DNA of 64,000 nt from Mycetocola_A sp015752285 (GCF_015752285.1 NZ_JADOUY010000001.1:682001-746000), one strand, 5' to 3'; numbered from the stretch's first letter, positions 25,408 to 34,330 are shown. The notes: generated from the sequence alone by a model not told the origin. Numbers and translations: made by a program.

Positions 25408-26745
25408 ATGAAGAAGACCACACCGCTTGCAGCACTCGGAGTCGCGTCGCTGCTCGCACTCACCGCATGCGCATCGGGAAGCGACGAGGGCAGCGCCGAC
25501 GCTGTCACACTCGACTACTGGCTGTGGGACGACATCCAGCTCCCGCTCTACCAGGAATGTGCGGATGCCTTCACTGAGGAGAATCCGAACATCACCATCA
25601 ACATCACCCAGACCGGGTGGGCACAGTACTGGCAGAACCTGAGCACCCAGATCACGGCGGGGACCGCCCCTGACGTCTTCACGAACCAGATCTCTTACTA
25701 CCTGCAGTTCGTGCAGAACAACCAGCTCCTCGACCTGACCGAGAACGTCGAAGCATCCGACATCGACTTCGCGGACTACAAGGAGGGACTCGCCGAACGG
25801 TGGGTCACCGACGGCAAGCGATACGGCCTGCCCAAGGACTGGGACACCGTCGCGCTGCTCTACAACGTCGAAGCGGCAACCGAAGCGGGTTACACCGCCG
25901 AACAGCTCAGCACGCTTACCTGGAACCCCGAAGACGGAGGCACCTTCGGTGAACTCGTCAAGGCGATGACAGTCGACGGGGCGGGCCGTGACGGACTCGA
26001 CCCGAACTTCGACAAGAGTGACGTCGTTCGCTACGGCTACTACCCCGAGTGGGCCGACGGAGCCATCGGGCAGAACGGCTGGGGCAACTTCGCACACTCG
26101 GCCGGCTTCACGTACTCGGACGACGAGGGAGCACCCACCACCTTCAACTTCGATTCCGAACCGCTGATCGAGACAGGAGCGTGGCTGCAGTCGCTCATCG
26201 AGGACGGCTATGCGCCGGGCTTCGACGAGCAGTCGACCCTGGGAACGCAGGCCGTGATGGAGAACCAGAACGTGGCTTCCACCATCACCGGCTCCTGGAT
26301 GGCGTCGACGTACCTCGCCGAGGACGCACCGGTCGAGTTCGGGTTCGCCATGGTTCCCGAGGGACCTGACGGTCGAACGGCAGCAACCAACGGTCTGGCC
26401 GACTCGGTCTGGGCGGGCACCGAACACCCGGAAGAGGCCTACCAGTGGGTCGAGTACCTCGCATCAGCCGACTGCCAGAACTCCGTGGGCGAAGCCGGAC
26501 TGATCTTCCCGGCCCTCGACTCCGGCACCGAAGCAGCACTCGAGGCCCGCGACGCCGCCGGATTCGATTCCTCGGCGTTCGCGAGCGTCGCTGACGCCGG
26601 CGAAACCTTCACGATCCCCGCGTTCGAGCGGTCCGCCGAGGTGAACTCTGCGATCCAGGATGCGATGCAGGCCATCGCGCAGGGCGCAGATCCGGCCGAG
26701 CGGCTCAGCGAAGCGAACGACGCCGTCGAGGCGCTCTTCAAATAG
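25408..26745 (+). CDS. Sugar ABC transporter substrate-binding lipoprotein
   Basis: 445 residues with a signal peptide ending in the lipobox ALTAC and a family 1 solute-binding body (LDYWLWDDIQLPLYQECADAF, GLPKDWDTVALLYN, SWMAS). The ATG at 25408 follows AAAGGAA; an upstream in-frame GTG at 25390 would add six residues without a ribosome site. The GH36 gene downstream suggests it binds raffinose-, melibiose- or similar alpha-galactosides. A hairpin after the stop may protect or attenuate the message. Confidence 0.93.
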   Translation: MKKTTPLAALGVASLLALTACASGSDEGSADAVTLDYWLWDDIQLPLYQECADAFTEENPNITINITQTGWAQYWQNLSTQITAGTAPDVFTNQISYYLQFVQNNQLLDLTENVEASDIDFADYKEGLAERWVTDGKRYGLPKDWDTVALLYNVEAATEAGYTAEQLSTLTWNPEDGGTFGELVKAMTVDGAGRDGLDPNFDKSDVVRYGYYPEWADGAIGQNGWGNFAHSAGFTYSDDEGAPTTFNFDSEPLIETGAWLQSLIEDGYAPGFDEQSTLGTQAVMENQNVASTITGSWMASTYLAEDAPVEFGFAMVPEGPDGRTAATNGLADSVWAGTEHPEEAYQWVEYLASADCQNSVGEAGLIFPALDSGTEAALEARDAAGFDSSAFASVADAGETFTIPAFERSAEVNSAIQDAMQAIAQGADPAERLSEANDAVEALFK

Positions 26746-26786
26746 CAATTCACCGTACAACCCCGGCCGGCTCGTTCCGGCTCACG

Positions 26787-26819
26787 ACGGCGGAAGTGGT
26801 GTCTCACCACTTCCGCCGT
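26787..26819 (+). terminator. Intercistronic 15-bp hairpin between binding protein and GH36 genes
   Basis: ACGGCGGAAGTGGTG (26787-26801) pairs perfectly with its complement at 26805-26819 across a 3-base loop. No T-run follows and the GH36 ribosome site starts 8 bases later. It looks like a stability or attenuation element that lowers expression of the hydrolase relative to the binding protein. Confidence 0.65.
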
Positions 26820-26837
26820 ATCATCCAAGGAGAATCC

Positions 26838-28346
26838 ATGCCACCTGAAACCCACACAGCCGTGCCGATGCAGTACATCGGGAGCGTCACCGATCGACCC
26901 GGCTGGGCCCCGCCGGGAGGCGGGATCGATGAGACCTTCTTCAGCGCGTCGCGGATGTCGATCCTGCACGGGCTGACCGGGGGTGAGGTCTATCGCAACG
27001 GGCAGAACTCCTGGTCTCCCACCGGGTGGCGCCGACTCTCGGAGCAGCCGCTGCGGGTCGAGAGCCCGCAGAGACGCCAGACCGCAGATGACACCAGCTG
27101 GGACGACCCCGCTCGGCACCACTCCTCCTGGATGATGGTGGTCACTGACGGAACCCGCTCGTTGCTGCTCGGCTGCCTCGACGGCGACACCCCGCGACTG
27201 CACGCGGATCAGGACGTCCTCGCCGCGTGGACCGAGACCGGGAAAGACGCGAGCTGGGTTCTGGTGACCGCACGCAGCGAGCGTGAGGTCATGGACAGGT
27301 ACCGTGATCTGCTCATCAGCCGCTACGGCGCGCTCGCTCCCAACCCGGGCAACGTGTGGTCGTCGTGGTACTCCTTCTACGAGACCATCTCGCGTCAGGA
27401 GCTCGACCGGATCGTTCCCCAGCTGCCGGCGCTCGGCTTCGACACGGTGCAGATCGACGACGGCTGGGAACGGCTCGTCGGAGACTGGCATCCGAACGCG
27501 AAGTTCGCCTCAGGCATGAGGGATGCCGCGTCGGCGATCACCGACGCCGGCATGCGACCCGGGCTCTGGATCGCGCCCTTCATCGCGTTGCCGTCTGCCG
27601 AGGTCGTGCAGAAGAACCCGCAGATGCTGTTGCGTGACACCGACGGGGCGCCCGTCCGTGCCGGGTCGAACTGGGGCACCGACTACTACACCTTCGATTT
27701 CACCCGCGAGGATGCGCTCGGATTTCTCACAGAAACGGTCAGCCGTGCGGTCGACGACTGGGGATTCAGTTACCTCAAGCTCGACTTCGTGAACGCCGGA
27801 GCGGTCGCGGGCGTGCGAAGCCGCGACATCGATCGTGAGGCGGCGTACCGCACGGCGATGGAGGCAATCCGCACGGCAGTCGGCCCCGACGTCTACCTGC
27901 TCGGTTCCGGTGCCCCCATCTTCCCCTCACTCGGCTTGTTGAACGCGGTGCGCACCGGTCCTGACGTGGCACCGATGTGGGACAACTACGCCAGCGACGA
28001 CCCCTCCGATGCGATGGCGAGCAACGCCGTCTTCAACGGCGTGAACCGGCTGTGGATGCGCGGGCTGATCGGGCTCGATCCCGACGCGGTCTACTTCAGG
28101 AGGCGTCAGAATCTGCTGAGCGACGAACAGATGCAGTGGTTGCAGGACTGCGCGACCCTGTCGGACTTCAAAGCGGTCTCCGACCCGCCCGAATGGCTCG
28201 ACGCCGCCGACGTTCTTCTCCTGCGCGAGTTTCTCGCGGAGAAGCCGGAGACCGAGCAGGTCGACAGGTACCGCTACCGGATCGGGTCACGTCTCGTCGA
28301 CTTCGAGCCGGCGATCGACGGCGAGCCGTCGATCTACGCGATCTGA
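26838..28346 (+). CDS. Alpha-galactosidase, glycoside hydrolase family 36
   Basis: 502 residues. The GH36 barrel is clear: FDTVQIDDGWERLVGDW (from residue 201), the nucleophile Asp316 in YLKLDFVN, and RTGPD around residues 372-376 providing the probable acid/base Asp376. The enzyme releases terminal alpha-galactose (or GalNAc in some members) with retention. It is shorter than the tetrameric 700-residue forms because the N-terminal beta-domain is reduced. No signal peptide is seen, so it hydrolyses imported sugar in the cytoplasm. AAGGAG lies 6 bases upstream of the ATG at 26838. Confidence 0.9.
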   Translation: MPPETHTAVPMQYIGSVTDRPGWAPPGGGIDETFFSASRMSILHGLTGGEVYRNGQNSWSPTGWRRLSEQPLRVESPQRRQTADDTSWDDPARHHSSWMMVVTDGTRSLLLGCLDGDTPRLHADQDVLAAWTETGKDASWVLVTARSEREVMDRYRDLLISRYGALAPNPGNVWSSWYSFYETISRQELDRIVPQLPALGFDTVQIDDGWERLVGDWHPNAKFASGMRDAASAITDAGMRPGLWIAPFIALPSAEVVQKNPQMLLRDTDGAPVRAGSNWGTDYYTFDFTREDALGFLTETVSRAVDDWGFSYLKLDFVNAGAVAGVRSRDIDREAAYRTAMEAIRTAVGPDVYLLGSGAPIFPSLGLLNAVRTGPDVAPMWDNYASDDPSDAMASNAVFNGVNRLWMRGLIGLDPDAVYFRRRQNLLSDEQMQWLQDCATLSDFKAVSDPPEWLDAADVLLLREFLAEKPETEQVDRYRYRIGSRLVDFEPAIDGEPSIYAI

Positions 28347-28400
28347 TCCCCGAGCACCCGGGCGCGACCAGCGCGGCCGGGTGCTCTGCCGTCTCTCCGG

Positions 28401-29558
28401 TCAGACCGTCGCTGCCGGCAACAGCGGGGGCAGGAGTTTGTCTCCGTAGAGGCTGTTCTCGACAGCGGCCATGGCGAGCCGGATCGCACCGCGGGCCACG
28501 TGGTCGCCACCTATCGTCGACACCCGCACTTCGGGCATCCGAACGACGCTCTTGTTCAACACAGCGCTGAACTCGGCGATCCAGAGACTCGCCCACTGAG
28601 TGCTCCCGCCGCCGAGAACGACGATTTCGGGGTCGAGGGTGAGCACGACGGCTGCCGCCCCGGTGGCGACGTCGCGCGCGTACTTCCACACCAGCTTCTT
28701 GGCCTCGGCGTTGGAGCGCTGCGCCTGTTCGAAGGTCCACGCGGCGCGTTCGCTCTCCTTGAGGGATGCCGGTGACCCGGTGAGCGGGTGCAGTCGTTCG
28801 ATCGCCGTGTGCCAGCGAACGGCAGGCAGGGCACCGATTTCCCCCGCAGCTCCGCCGTGCCCGCGCACGACCTGCCCGTTGACCATGGATGCTGCGCCGG
28901 TGCGCTGGCCGGCGAGGATGAAGACGACGTCGCTGGCGCCGCGCGCGACACCCCACTCGTGCTCGGCGAGGAGGGCGAGTTTGACGTCGTTCTCCACCCG
29001 GATCGGGCAGGAGAAGCGCTGGGCGAGGTGTGCCACCAGGTCGACCTCCGCCCAGTCGGGCAGCGGACTCACCATGGAGGTGCGACCGTCGGCATCCACC
29101 GGGCCGGTCACTGCAGCGCCGACCGCCCAGATGGCGTCTGCGGAGACGTCGGCTTCACTCAGGGTCGTCTCGAGTGCGGCATCCACGGCGGCGAGCCGCT
29201 CGGTCGGCGTTGCCGTCGGCTCGACATCGAACTTACGGCTGAACAGGACTTCGCCGGCCAGATCGGCCAGCAGGACGCTGATGCGGTGGACGCCGATGTC
29301 GATACCGACGAGCGTGCCGACTTGAGCGCGGAAACAGAATCGCTGGGGAGGGCGCCCGCCCTGGCCGTCTGACGCGGGGTCGACGACTTCGATCCAGCCC
29401 AACTCGATGAGTTCGATGACGAGGGAGGTGACGCTCGGACGCGATAGACCAGTCGAACGGATCAGCTCTGTGGTCGTCTCCTTGCCACCGGCCCGGATTT
29501 CGCGGAACACACGCAACAGGTTGAGTTCACGAACTCTTGGTTTCTCGCGCACGGTCAC
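28401..29558 (-). CDS. ROK-family transcriptional regulator
   Basis: 385 residues: a winged helix-turn-helix (TTELIRSTGLSRPSVTSLV, residues about 30-48) followed by a sugar-kinase-like ROK domain (LVGIDIGVHRISVLLADLAG, VVLGGGS). The sugar-binding loop reads GHGGAAGEIGALPAVRW and the usual zinc motif CxCGxxGC is absent, so it is a zinc-less ROK repressor. It is convergent with the GH36 operon and likely responds to its sugar. The GTG start has GAGAGG upstream. A GAGTTC-AC-GAACTC palindrome at 29523-29536 lies inside its first codons. Confidence 0.88.
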   Translation of the reverse strand: MTVREKPRVRELNLLRVFREIRAGGKETTTELIRSTGLSRPSVTSLVIELIELGWIEVVDPASDGQGGRPPQRFCFRAQVGTLVGIDIGVHRISVLLADLAGEVLFSRKFDVEPTATPTERLAAVDAALETTLSEADVSADAIWAVGAAVTGPVDADGRTSMVSPLPDWAEVDLVAHLAQRFSCPIRVENDVKLALLAEHEWGVARGASDVVFILAGQRTGAASMVNGQVVRGHGGAAGEIGALPAVRWHTAIERLHPLTGSPASLKESERAAWTFEQAQRSNAEAKKLVWKYARDVATGAAAVVLTLDPEIVVLGGGSTQWASLWIAEFSAVLNKSVVRMPEVRVSTIGGDHVARGAIRLAMAAVENSLYGDKLLPPLLPAATV

Positions 29559-29647
29559 CCCCCTATCCTCTCGTGTTCCGCGCCGAATGGCGGCACGACG
29601 GGGCTGCCCGTCCGACGATGCCTGCCGCCGCTACTGCTGTGGCAGAT

Positions 29648-29734
29648 TGATCGGTCCGAAGGGTTGCTCGCGGCATCGGTTGGTCCGAAAGGGTTGCTCG
29701 AGCTCAGCGCGAACGACCCTGTGGGCCCGATCGC
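29648..29734. repeat. Dispersed intergenic repeat, family 2, copy 2
   Basis: GATCGGTCCGAAGGGTTGCT and a second direct copy TTGGTCCGAAAGGGTTGCT are followed by inverted ACGACCCTGTGGGCCCGATC, matching the arrangement at 14970-15060. It lies in the gap between the ROK start and the MarP stop; nothing else is visible in that 214-base gap. Confidence 0.6.
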
Positions 29735-29772
29735 CCAGAGCGCGTCGACGAGCGCGCCGGCTGGAGCGCGCG

Positions 29773-30966
29773 TCAGCGGGTGACGCAGGAACCGGACGGC
29801 ACGGCATCCGTCAGTTCGGGGGCCTGCGCGATGACCGGCAGGACCTCTTCCATGGCCAGGGCGTAGCCGACGTTCTCGGTGCCGTCGGACTTGGCGAAGA
29901 TGACGCCGGCGACAGCCCCATCGACGGTCAACAGCGGACCGCCTGAGTTGCCCTGCTGCACGTTGGCCGCGAGGGTCGAGATCTCGCGCGGGACGGGGTT
30001 GGCACCATAGATGTCGCCGACGAGGGTCGGGCCACTCGAGAGCACCTGCGCGGCCTGCGCCGAGAACGGTCCGCCGAACGGATAACCCATGAACGCCGCT
30101 TCGGTTCCCGACGAGAGAGTCGGGGATACCGGCAGCGGTGTCGCGTCGAGGCCATCCACCGCGATCACGGCGAGGTCGTCGACGGGGTCGAAGTAGACGA
30201 CCCGTCCGGGTTTCGGCAGGTTGCCTGGCACCTCGACCACGAGTTCTGTCACCCCGGCGAGAACGTGTGCGTTGGTGAGGACGCGGTCGTCGGCGGCGAC
30301 GAAACCGCTGCCGACGCTTCCGGTGCCGCACGACGGCGCGTTGCCTGTGATCCGCACCACGGATGCTGCCGCCTGCGTCAGTTCAGGAGAGTCGAGGGTG
30401 ACCTGCGGAATGGCGGGTGCCGTCTCCGGCACGCCGACGGCGTCGATGATCCGCGGCAGGCCGTCGGTGACGATCGTCGACCGCAGTTGCGCGAGGAAGG
30501 ATGCCACCGGGCGCGGCGTGAGATCGTCGAGGGTTCGCAGCACCGTCGACGACGCCATCGCCTGGGTGAGGACAGGCGCACCGAGCGACTGCGCCCCGAA
30601 TGCCAGCAAGGAGACCACGACGAGGCTCACCGCAACATTGGCGACCGCGCCGAGCAGACGGTCGACGCCCCGCAGCGGGGTCCGCTCGAGCGGCCTGCTG
30701 AACAGGTTGCCGACGGCGACTCCAACTGTGAAGCCGATCGACACGAGAAGCACTGCGGCGAGTAAGGCAAGCGGAACGCGCCAGTCCGACAGTGCGGCGA
30801 AGGTCGAGACGAGCGGGAGCACGAAGAAAGCGGCGATCCCACCGGCGATCATTCCAGCGACCCCGCCGACGACGCGGAACAGACCACGCGTGTAGCCGTA
30901 GACCAGCGCCGCGATGAGGGCGACAATCAACACCACATCGAGAATCAGCGCTGCCGTAATGGCCAC
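29773..30966 (-). CDS. marP: MarP-type membrane serine protease
   Basis: 397 residues, the same length as mycobacterial MarP. Four N-terminal membrane helices form a CvpA/colicin-V-like domain (residues 1-130). The C-terminal trypsin-like domain has the triad His234 (TNAHVLAG), Asp264 (DPVDDLAVI) and Ser341 (QQGNSGGP). Cys213 and Cys394 match the disulfide pair of MarP. In mycobacteria this extracytoplasmic protease is needed for acid and oxidative stress resistance. It starts a block of envelope and stress genes, divergent from the small membrane protein gene at 31084. Confidence 0.93.
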   Translation of the reverse strand: MAITAALILDVVLIVALIAALVYGYTRGLFRVVGGVAGMIAGGIAAFFVLPLVSTFAALSDWRVPLALLAAVLLVSIGFTVGVAVGNLFSRPLERTPLRGVDRLLGAVANVAVSLVVVSLLAFGAQSLGAPVLTQAMASSTVLRTLDDLTPRPVASFLAQLRSTIVTDGLPRIIDAVGVPETAPAIPQVTLDSPELTQAAASVVRITGNAPSCGTGSVGSGFVAADDRVLTNAHVLAGVTELVVEVPGNLPKPGRVVYFDPVDDLAVIAVDGLDATPLPVSPTLSSGTEAAFMGYPFGGPFSAQAAQVLSSGPTLVGDIYGANPVPREISTLAANVQQGNSGGPLLTVDGAVAGVIFAKSDGTENVGYALAMEEVLPVIAQAPELTDAVPSGSCVTR

Positions 30967-31083
30967 CGGTGCTCCCTCACTGTCAGCGACAGTGCTCTGC
31001 CGGACAGCCAGTCTAGAGCGGGATCCTTGAAGATCCCCCGAGAGAGGGATGCCGTCAGTCGCCGGGTCCGATTGGCTGGAGGG

Positions 31084-31425
31084 ATGGGAACAGAACCCGA
31101 GAGCATCACCCCGAACGAGCCGGACGAGCCAGCGAAGAATGACCAGAACTCAGCTGCCATCGGGGTCGGTATCGCGCTGGGTGTGAGCATCGGGACTGCC
31201 CTCAGCCTCGCCCTCGACAGCTGGGCGTTCGTGGGGCTCGGCATCGCGCTCGGAGTCGTCTTCGGTGTGGCCTTCCAGAACGGCGGGTTCCATAACGGCT
31301 CCTTCCAGAAGACGGGCTGGGGCGACGCTGCGGCGCCGGACACCGAGGCTGACCCTCCGGCGCGCGACACCGAGGCTGAGCCTCCGGCGCCCGACACCGA
31401 CAGGCCGTCGAACCCGCCCGGCTGA
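31084..31425 (+). CDS. Small two-helix membrane protein with Glu/Pro-rich tail
   Basis: 113 residues, family not recognised. An acidic N-terminus (MGTEPESITPNEPDEP) precedes two Gly-rich membrane helices (AIGVGIALGVSIGTALSLAL and GLGIALGVVFGVAF) in glycine-zipper style. The tail contains a 27-bp tandem duplication at 31339-31392 encoding DTEADPPAR / DTEAEPPAP, plus a partial third copy. GGAGGG lies just before the ATG at 31084; the open frame to 31027 has no such site. Confidence 0.7.
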   Translation: MGTEPESITPNEPDEPAKNDQNSAAIGVGIALGVSIGTALSLALDSWAFVGLGIALGVVFGVAFQNGGFHNGSFQKTGWGDAAAPDTEADPPARDTEAEPPAPDTDRPSNPPG

Positions 31426-31460
31426 TTTCGAGCAGAGTACTGTCCACGCCGAGCGAGGTG

Positions 31461-31832
31461 TCAGCGCTCCGAGCCGGAGGCATCCGTTCCCGGCGCGTCG
31501 CTCGAGGCGAGCGCGTCGCTGTCGAGGGCATCCGTCAGCTGGGACACCGTGGTGTCCTGGTTGTCTGTTCCGGGCTCGACCTCACCGTGGGTGTTCTCCT
31601 GGGCGTCATTGCCAACGGACGTTTCGACATCTGCCTCGTCGACATCGAGGAACGGTGCGTCGTGCTGCCCGTCCTGATCGGAAGGCTCGACCGGCTCTCC
31701 GGCGACCGCATCATTGGCGACGGTCTCTTTGGCAAGCATGTCTTCGTCCTTGGGGTCGCCGACGCCCCAGACGCCACCCTCGGAGGTCACGCCGTCGGTT
31801 GCCGGGTTGTCGTCGCTGATCTGGTCACTCAT
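31461..31832 (-). CDS. Acidic disordered protein, NDAVAGEPV paralogue 1
   Basis: 123 residues, strongly acidic and low-complexity, with no membrane segment or known domain. It shares MSD..., GDP and especially NDAVAGEPV with the 81-residue protein at 32502-32747, also in nucleotide sequence, so the two are paralogues. The ATG at 31832 has GGAGAAC 4 bases upstream on the minus strand; a longer frame to 31886 lacks a ribosome site. It is probably intrinsically disordered and stress-related, judging only from its position among MarP and PRC-barrel genes. Confidence 0.65.
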   Translation of the reverse strand: MSDQISDDNPATDGVTSEGGVWGVGDPKDEDMLAKETVANDAVAGEPVEPSDQDGQHDAPFLDVDEADVETSVGNDAQENTHGEVEPGTDNQDTTVSQLTDALDSDALASSDAPGTDASGSER

Positions 31833-31904
31833 GGTTCTCCAATCGTCGGAGATCTCACCGTAGGCAACGGCGCGATTATGCGACAAGGGGCTTGCGCCAA
31901 CTGC

Positions 31905-32435
31905 TCAATGCGCCCGCCCTCCAGGGCATCGGTCGCGCGTGACCGGAACGAGCGCGACGTCGAGCAGGCGCCCGTCATCCGCGGTCGCCGTCATCATCGT
32001 GCACACCGGCTGGCGGCGACGGTCGGTCGGTGACCCGGGGTTCAGCAATCGCAGCCCGCCGGGCGTTGTCGTGTCCCACGGGATGTGGCTGTGACCGAAG
32101 ACGAGCACATCGGAATCCGGGAAGTACGCGTCGCTCCGACTCTCACGCCCGGCCGCCGACCCGGTCTCGTGGATCATCGCGAAACGGATGCCGTCGATCG
32201 TCTCGCGGGCGACCTCAGGCAGGCGGGCACGCAGCGCATCGCCATCGTTGTTGCCGTAGACGCCGACGAGCCAGGCGGACCTGGCCTCGAGTTCGTCGAG
32301 GAGGGGTTCGGTTACCCAGTCACCGGCGTGGAGCACGACGTCAGCGCTCTCGACCGCGTCCCAGACCTGGTTGGGCAGTGCGCGGGCGCGATTGGGTACG
32401 TGGGTGTCGGCGAGCAGCAGGAGTCTGGTCGGCAT
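31905..32435 (-). CDS. Metallophosphoesterase, YfcE/MJ0936-like
   Basis: 176 residues with all the calcineurin-like metal motifs: DTH (residues 10-12), HAGDW, GNND (near 61), IHE and GHSH (near 114-117). Family members are small cytoplasmic phosphodiesterases. The gene lies between the two acidic paralogues, on the same strand, but is separated from the upstream one by a strong hairpin, so it likely has its own promoter. The cellular substrate is unknown. Confidence 0.88.
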   Translation of the reverse strand: MPTRLLLLADTHVPNRARALPNQVWDAVESADVVLHAGDWVTEPLLDELEARSAWLVGVYGNNDGDALRARLPEVARETIDGIRFAMIHETGSAAGRESRSDAYFPDSDVLVFGHSHIPWDTTTPGGLRLLNPGSPTDRRRQPVCTMMTATADDGRLLDVALVPVTRDRCPGGRAH

Positions 32436-32464
32436 GGCGGCATCTTTTCACGCTCGGCGACAGA

Positions 32465-32500
32465 GTCAGGCCCGGCATCCGTGTGGATGCCGGGCCTGAC
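32465..32500 (-). terminator. 16-bp perfect stem-loop after acidic paralogue 2
   Basis: GTCAGGCCCGGCATCC at 32465-32480 pairs perfectly with its complement at 32485-32500 around GTGT. It starts one base past the stop codon of the paralogue gene, so it terminates the minus-strand unit coming from 33498 or 34202. Confidence 0.85.
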
Positions 32501-32501
32501 G

Positions 32502-32747
32502 TCAGTCCTGGTCGGGTAGAACGTCGGTTTCGAGCGGATCGATGTCTGCGTCGGTTGCGTGCTCCCCAGTGGCGTGACGCTCGTCGAGGTGTCGTTCCTC
32601 AGCCGCTTCGGCGTCGAGGGCGTCGAAGATCGAGCCTCCGCCGGGGTTCTGCACGGGTTCGCCGGCGACCGCATCGTTGGTGACGCTCTGGTGCGAGGTG
32701 ACGTCGACCGTCTCCGGGTCGCCACCGGTCATCGCTGAATCACTCAT
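32502..32747 (-). CDS. Acidic disordered protein, NDAVAGEPV paralogue 2
   Basis: 81 residues, acidic, no hydrophobic segment. It begins MSDSAMTGGDPETVD and contains TNDAVAGEPV, the block shared with the 123-residue protein at 31461-31832. GGAAGGA lies a few bases before the ATG at 32747. A longer frame to 33071 runs into the PRC-barrel gene and was rejected. It follows the PRC-barrel gene by 61 bases on the same strand. The function is not known. Confidence 0.65.
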   Translation of the reverse strand: MSDSAMTGGDPETVDVTSHQSVTNDAVAGEPVQNPGGGSIFDALDAEAAEERHLDERHATGEHATDADIDPLETDVLPDQD

Positions 32748-32808
32748 GTGTATCCTTCCATCGGTCGGAACACCGCGCGAGTCCGCAAACCGCGGGCCCG
32801 CGCGATGC

Positions 32809-33498
32809 TCACATGGTCCTGGGGGGATCGGTGCGGTCGATCGTCGGATCGGCCGTTCCCGGCACGGGGCCGGAGGTATCGGGCTCGTAGCGGCGCATCC
32901 TCGCGTGCTTGCCGAGGTGTTCGCCGGTGTGCGCCGTCTCGGTCGAGGGCGGCGCTGATGCACCGAGCGGTTGTTCGCTGAGTCGCAGGTCCTGGGGATC
33001 GGCCGCGCGTCCATCGCCCACGGGGCGTGCCCGGTCGGCATCCGTTCGGTCTGCGTCCGTCCGGGTCGCATCGGCCTGCGTGCCTGCGGCGGCGGGCACG
33101 GGGGTGACCGTCTCTCCGTTGGGGCTCAGCTCGTACTCGCGGTCGGGGTAGTGGTCCGGCCGTGCCGTTCCACCATCGGTGTCGGCGTCTGACAGCCCGT
33201 AATAGCGGTACAGCGCCTCTTCGTTGTGCGGCGACAGTGCCTCATCCGCTCCGATGCGCGGCGCCTCCTTGAGGGCCTCCTTGTCGGTGTCGACGGTGAC
33301 CCGCTCACCATCCCAGGTGGCGTTGGCCAAGGGCACGAACGTCTCCTTGTGGCCGAAAAGTCCGGTCTTCACCGTGACCCAGTTGGGAGAGCCGGTGGTC
33401 GCATCAAGGAACACCTGCCCGATCGAGCCGAGTTTCTCTCCGTCGTTACCGAAGACCGGGGCGCCCTGCAGTCCGCCGACGTCGCGTGAGTCAAGCAT
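32809..33498 (-). CDS. PRC-barrel domain protein
   Basis: 229 residues. The first 85 residues are a PRC-barrel (GAPVFGNDGEKLGSIGQVFLDATTGSPNWVTVKTG and FVPLANATWDGERVTV), a beta-domain found in stress proteins and the photosynthetic H subunit. Then comes EALYRYYGL, typical of stress PRC proteins, and a long disordered charged tail with a TDADRTDADR repeat. The family usually carries a DUF2382 domain here, which is missing. It is likely a general stress protein of the envelope/stress block. Confidence 0.85.
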   Translation of the reverse strand: MLDSRDVGGLQGAPVFGNDGEKLGSIGQVFLDATTGSPNWVTVKTGLFGHKETFVPLANATWDGERVTVDTDKEALKEAPRIGADEALSPHNEEALYRYYGLSDADTDGGTARPDHYPDREYELSPNGETVTPVPAAAGTQADATRTDADRTDADRARPVGDGRAADPQDLRLSEQPLGASAPPSTETAHTGEHLGKHARMRRYEPDTSGPVPGTADPTIDRTDPPRTM

Positions 33499-33554
33499 TT
33501 CTTCTCCTCAGTGTGAACGCGTGTGTGTTTCGTGCTTCCGTCAACGGATGCCGG

Positions 33555-34202
33555 TCAGCGACCGAGTCCGACACGGTCGACTTTGCGGTGGAAGCGCATA
33601 CCGGCGAGTCCGCCGAGGATCGCTCCGCCGAGGCTGACGAGTGCGGCCAGGACGGCGGTGATGATGCCCTCCGCTGTCAGGTCTTCGGTGCTCGTCGGGA
33701 TACGTGGGAACGTATTGAGGTCGGTCAGGATGTTGCTGCCGATGATCAGGCCGATGACAGCCGTGACGATCGCGATGATCACTGCCCACAGCCAGACGGC
33801 CAGACCCTGCTTGGCGCCGCTGAAGCGTGCCATCCGTCCGGCGACGTATCCACCGCAGTAGTAGGCGATGAAGAGGATGACGAGAACCACGATCGCGTAG
33901 ACGAGGATGCCGCCGAAGGGGGCGCTCGCCGTCTGGTCGACGACTTCCTCGACCCCGCCGCTGACGGCGGTCGCGATGCCGGCAGCCAGAGCGGTCAGCA
34001 GCACGACAAGTCCGGTGGCGGCGAGCCACCCGAAGAACGCGGACCCGAACTTGATGCCGCCGAACTGCTCCTTCTGGCGCGTCGTCACCTCTTCGCGATA
34101 CGAGGCCTGTGGCTCGGCAGCGACGGCTCCGTGAGGCTCGGGGTTGACGGGGGATGAAGCTCGCGTGCGAGCGTCGGGATCGTTGTGATCTGAGGTGCTC
34201 AT
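33555..34202 (-). CDS. Four-helix membrane protein of unknown function
   Basis: 215 residues: a polar, disordered N-terminus (about 60 residues, ending TTRQKEQFGGIKFG), then four hydrophobic helices rich in Gly and Ala (GWLAATGLVVLLTALAAG, LVYAIVVLVILFIAYYCG, LAVWLWAVIIAIVTAVIGL, ITAVLAALVSLGGAILGGL) and a short basic tail. I do not recognise the family. AAAGGAC precedes the ATG at 34202; the frame to 34487 crosses a dispersed repeat and was rejected. It lies 56 bases upstream of the PRC-barrel gene on the same strand. Confidence 0.75.
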   Translation of the reverse strand: MSTSDHNDPDARTRASSPVNPEPHGAVAAEPQASYREEVTTRQKEQFGGIKFGSAFFGWLAATGLVVLLTALAAGIATAVSGGVEEVVDQTASAPFGGILVYAIVVLVILFIAYYCGGYVAGRMARFSGAKQGLAVWLWAVIIAIVTAVIGLIIGSNILTDLNTFPRIPTSTEDLTAEGIITAVLAALVSLGGAILGGLAGMRFHRKVDRVGLGR

Positions 34203-34330
34203 GGTGGTGTCCTTTCGCGGGGGACTACCAGTCAAGGCGCGGGGCGATATCCGGTGCAAGGGGGTTGCGCTCGGTGTACCAGGGACCCGGATGCCCGCTA
34301 CGATACGGCCGCGCGCGAGGCGGAGCCGCT

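Noticed and set aside
29523..29536. GAGTTC-AC-GAACTC palindrome as the ROK operator
   Set aside because: It lies inside the first codons of the ROK gene and has no second copy at the operon promoter; probably coincidence, so noted only in the gene entry.
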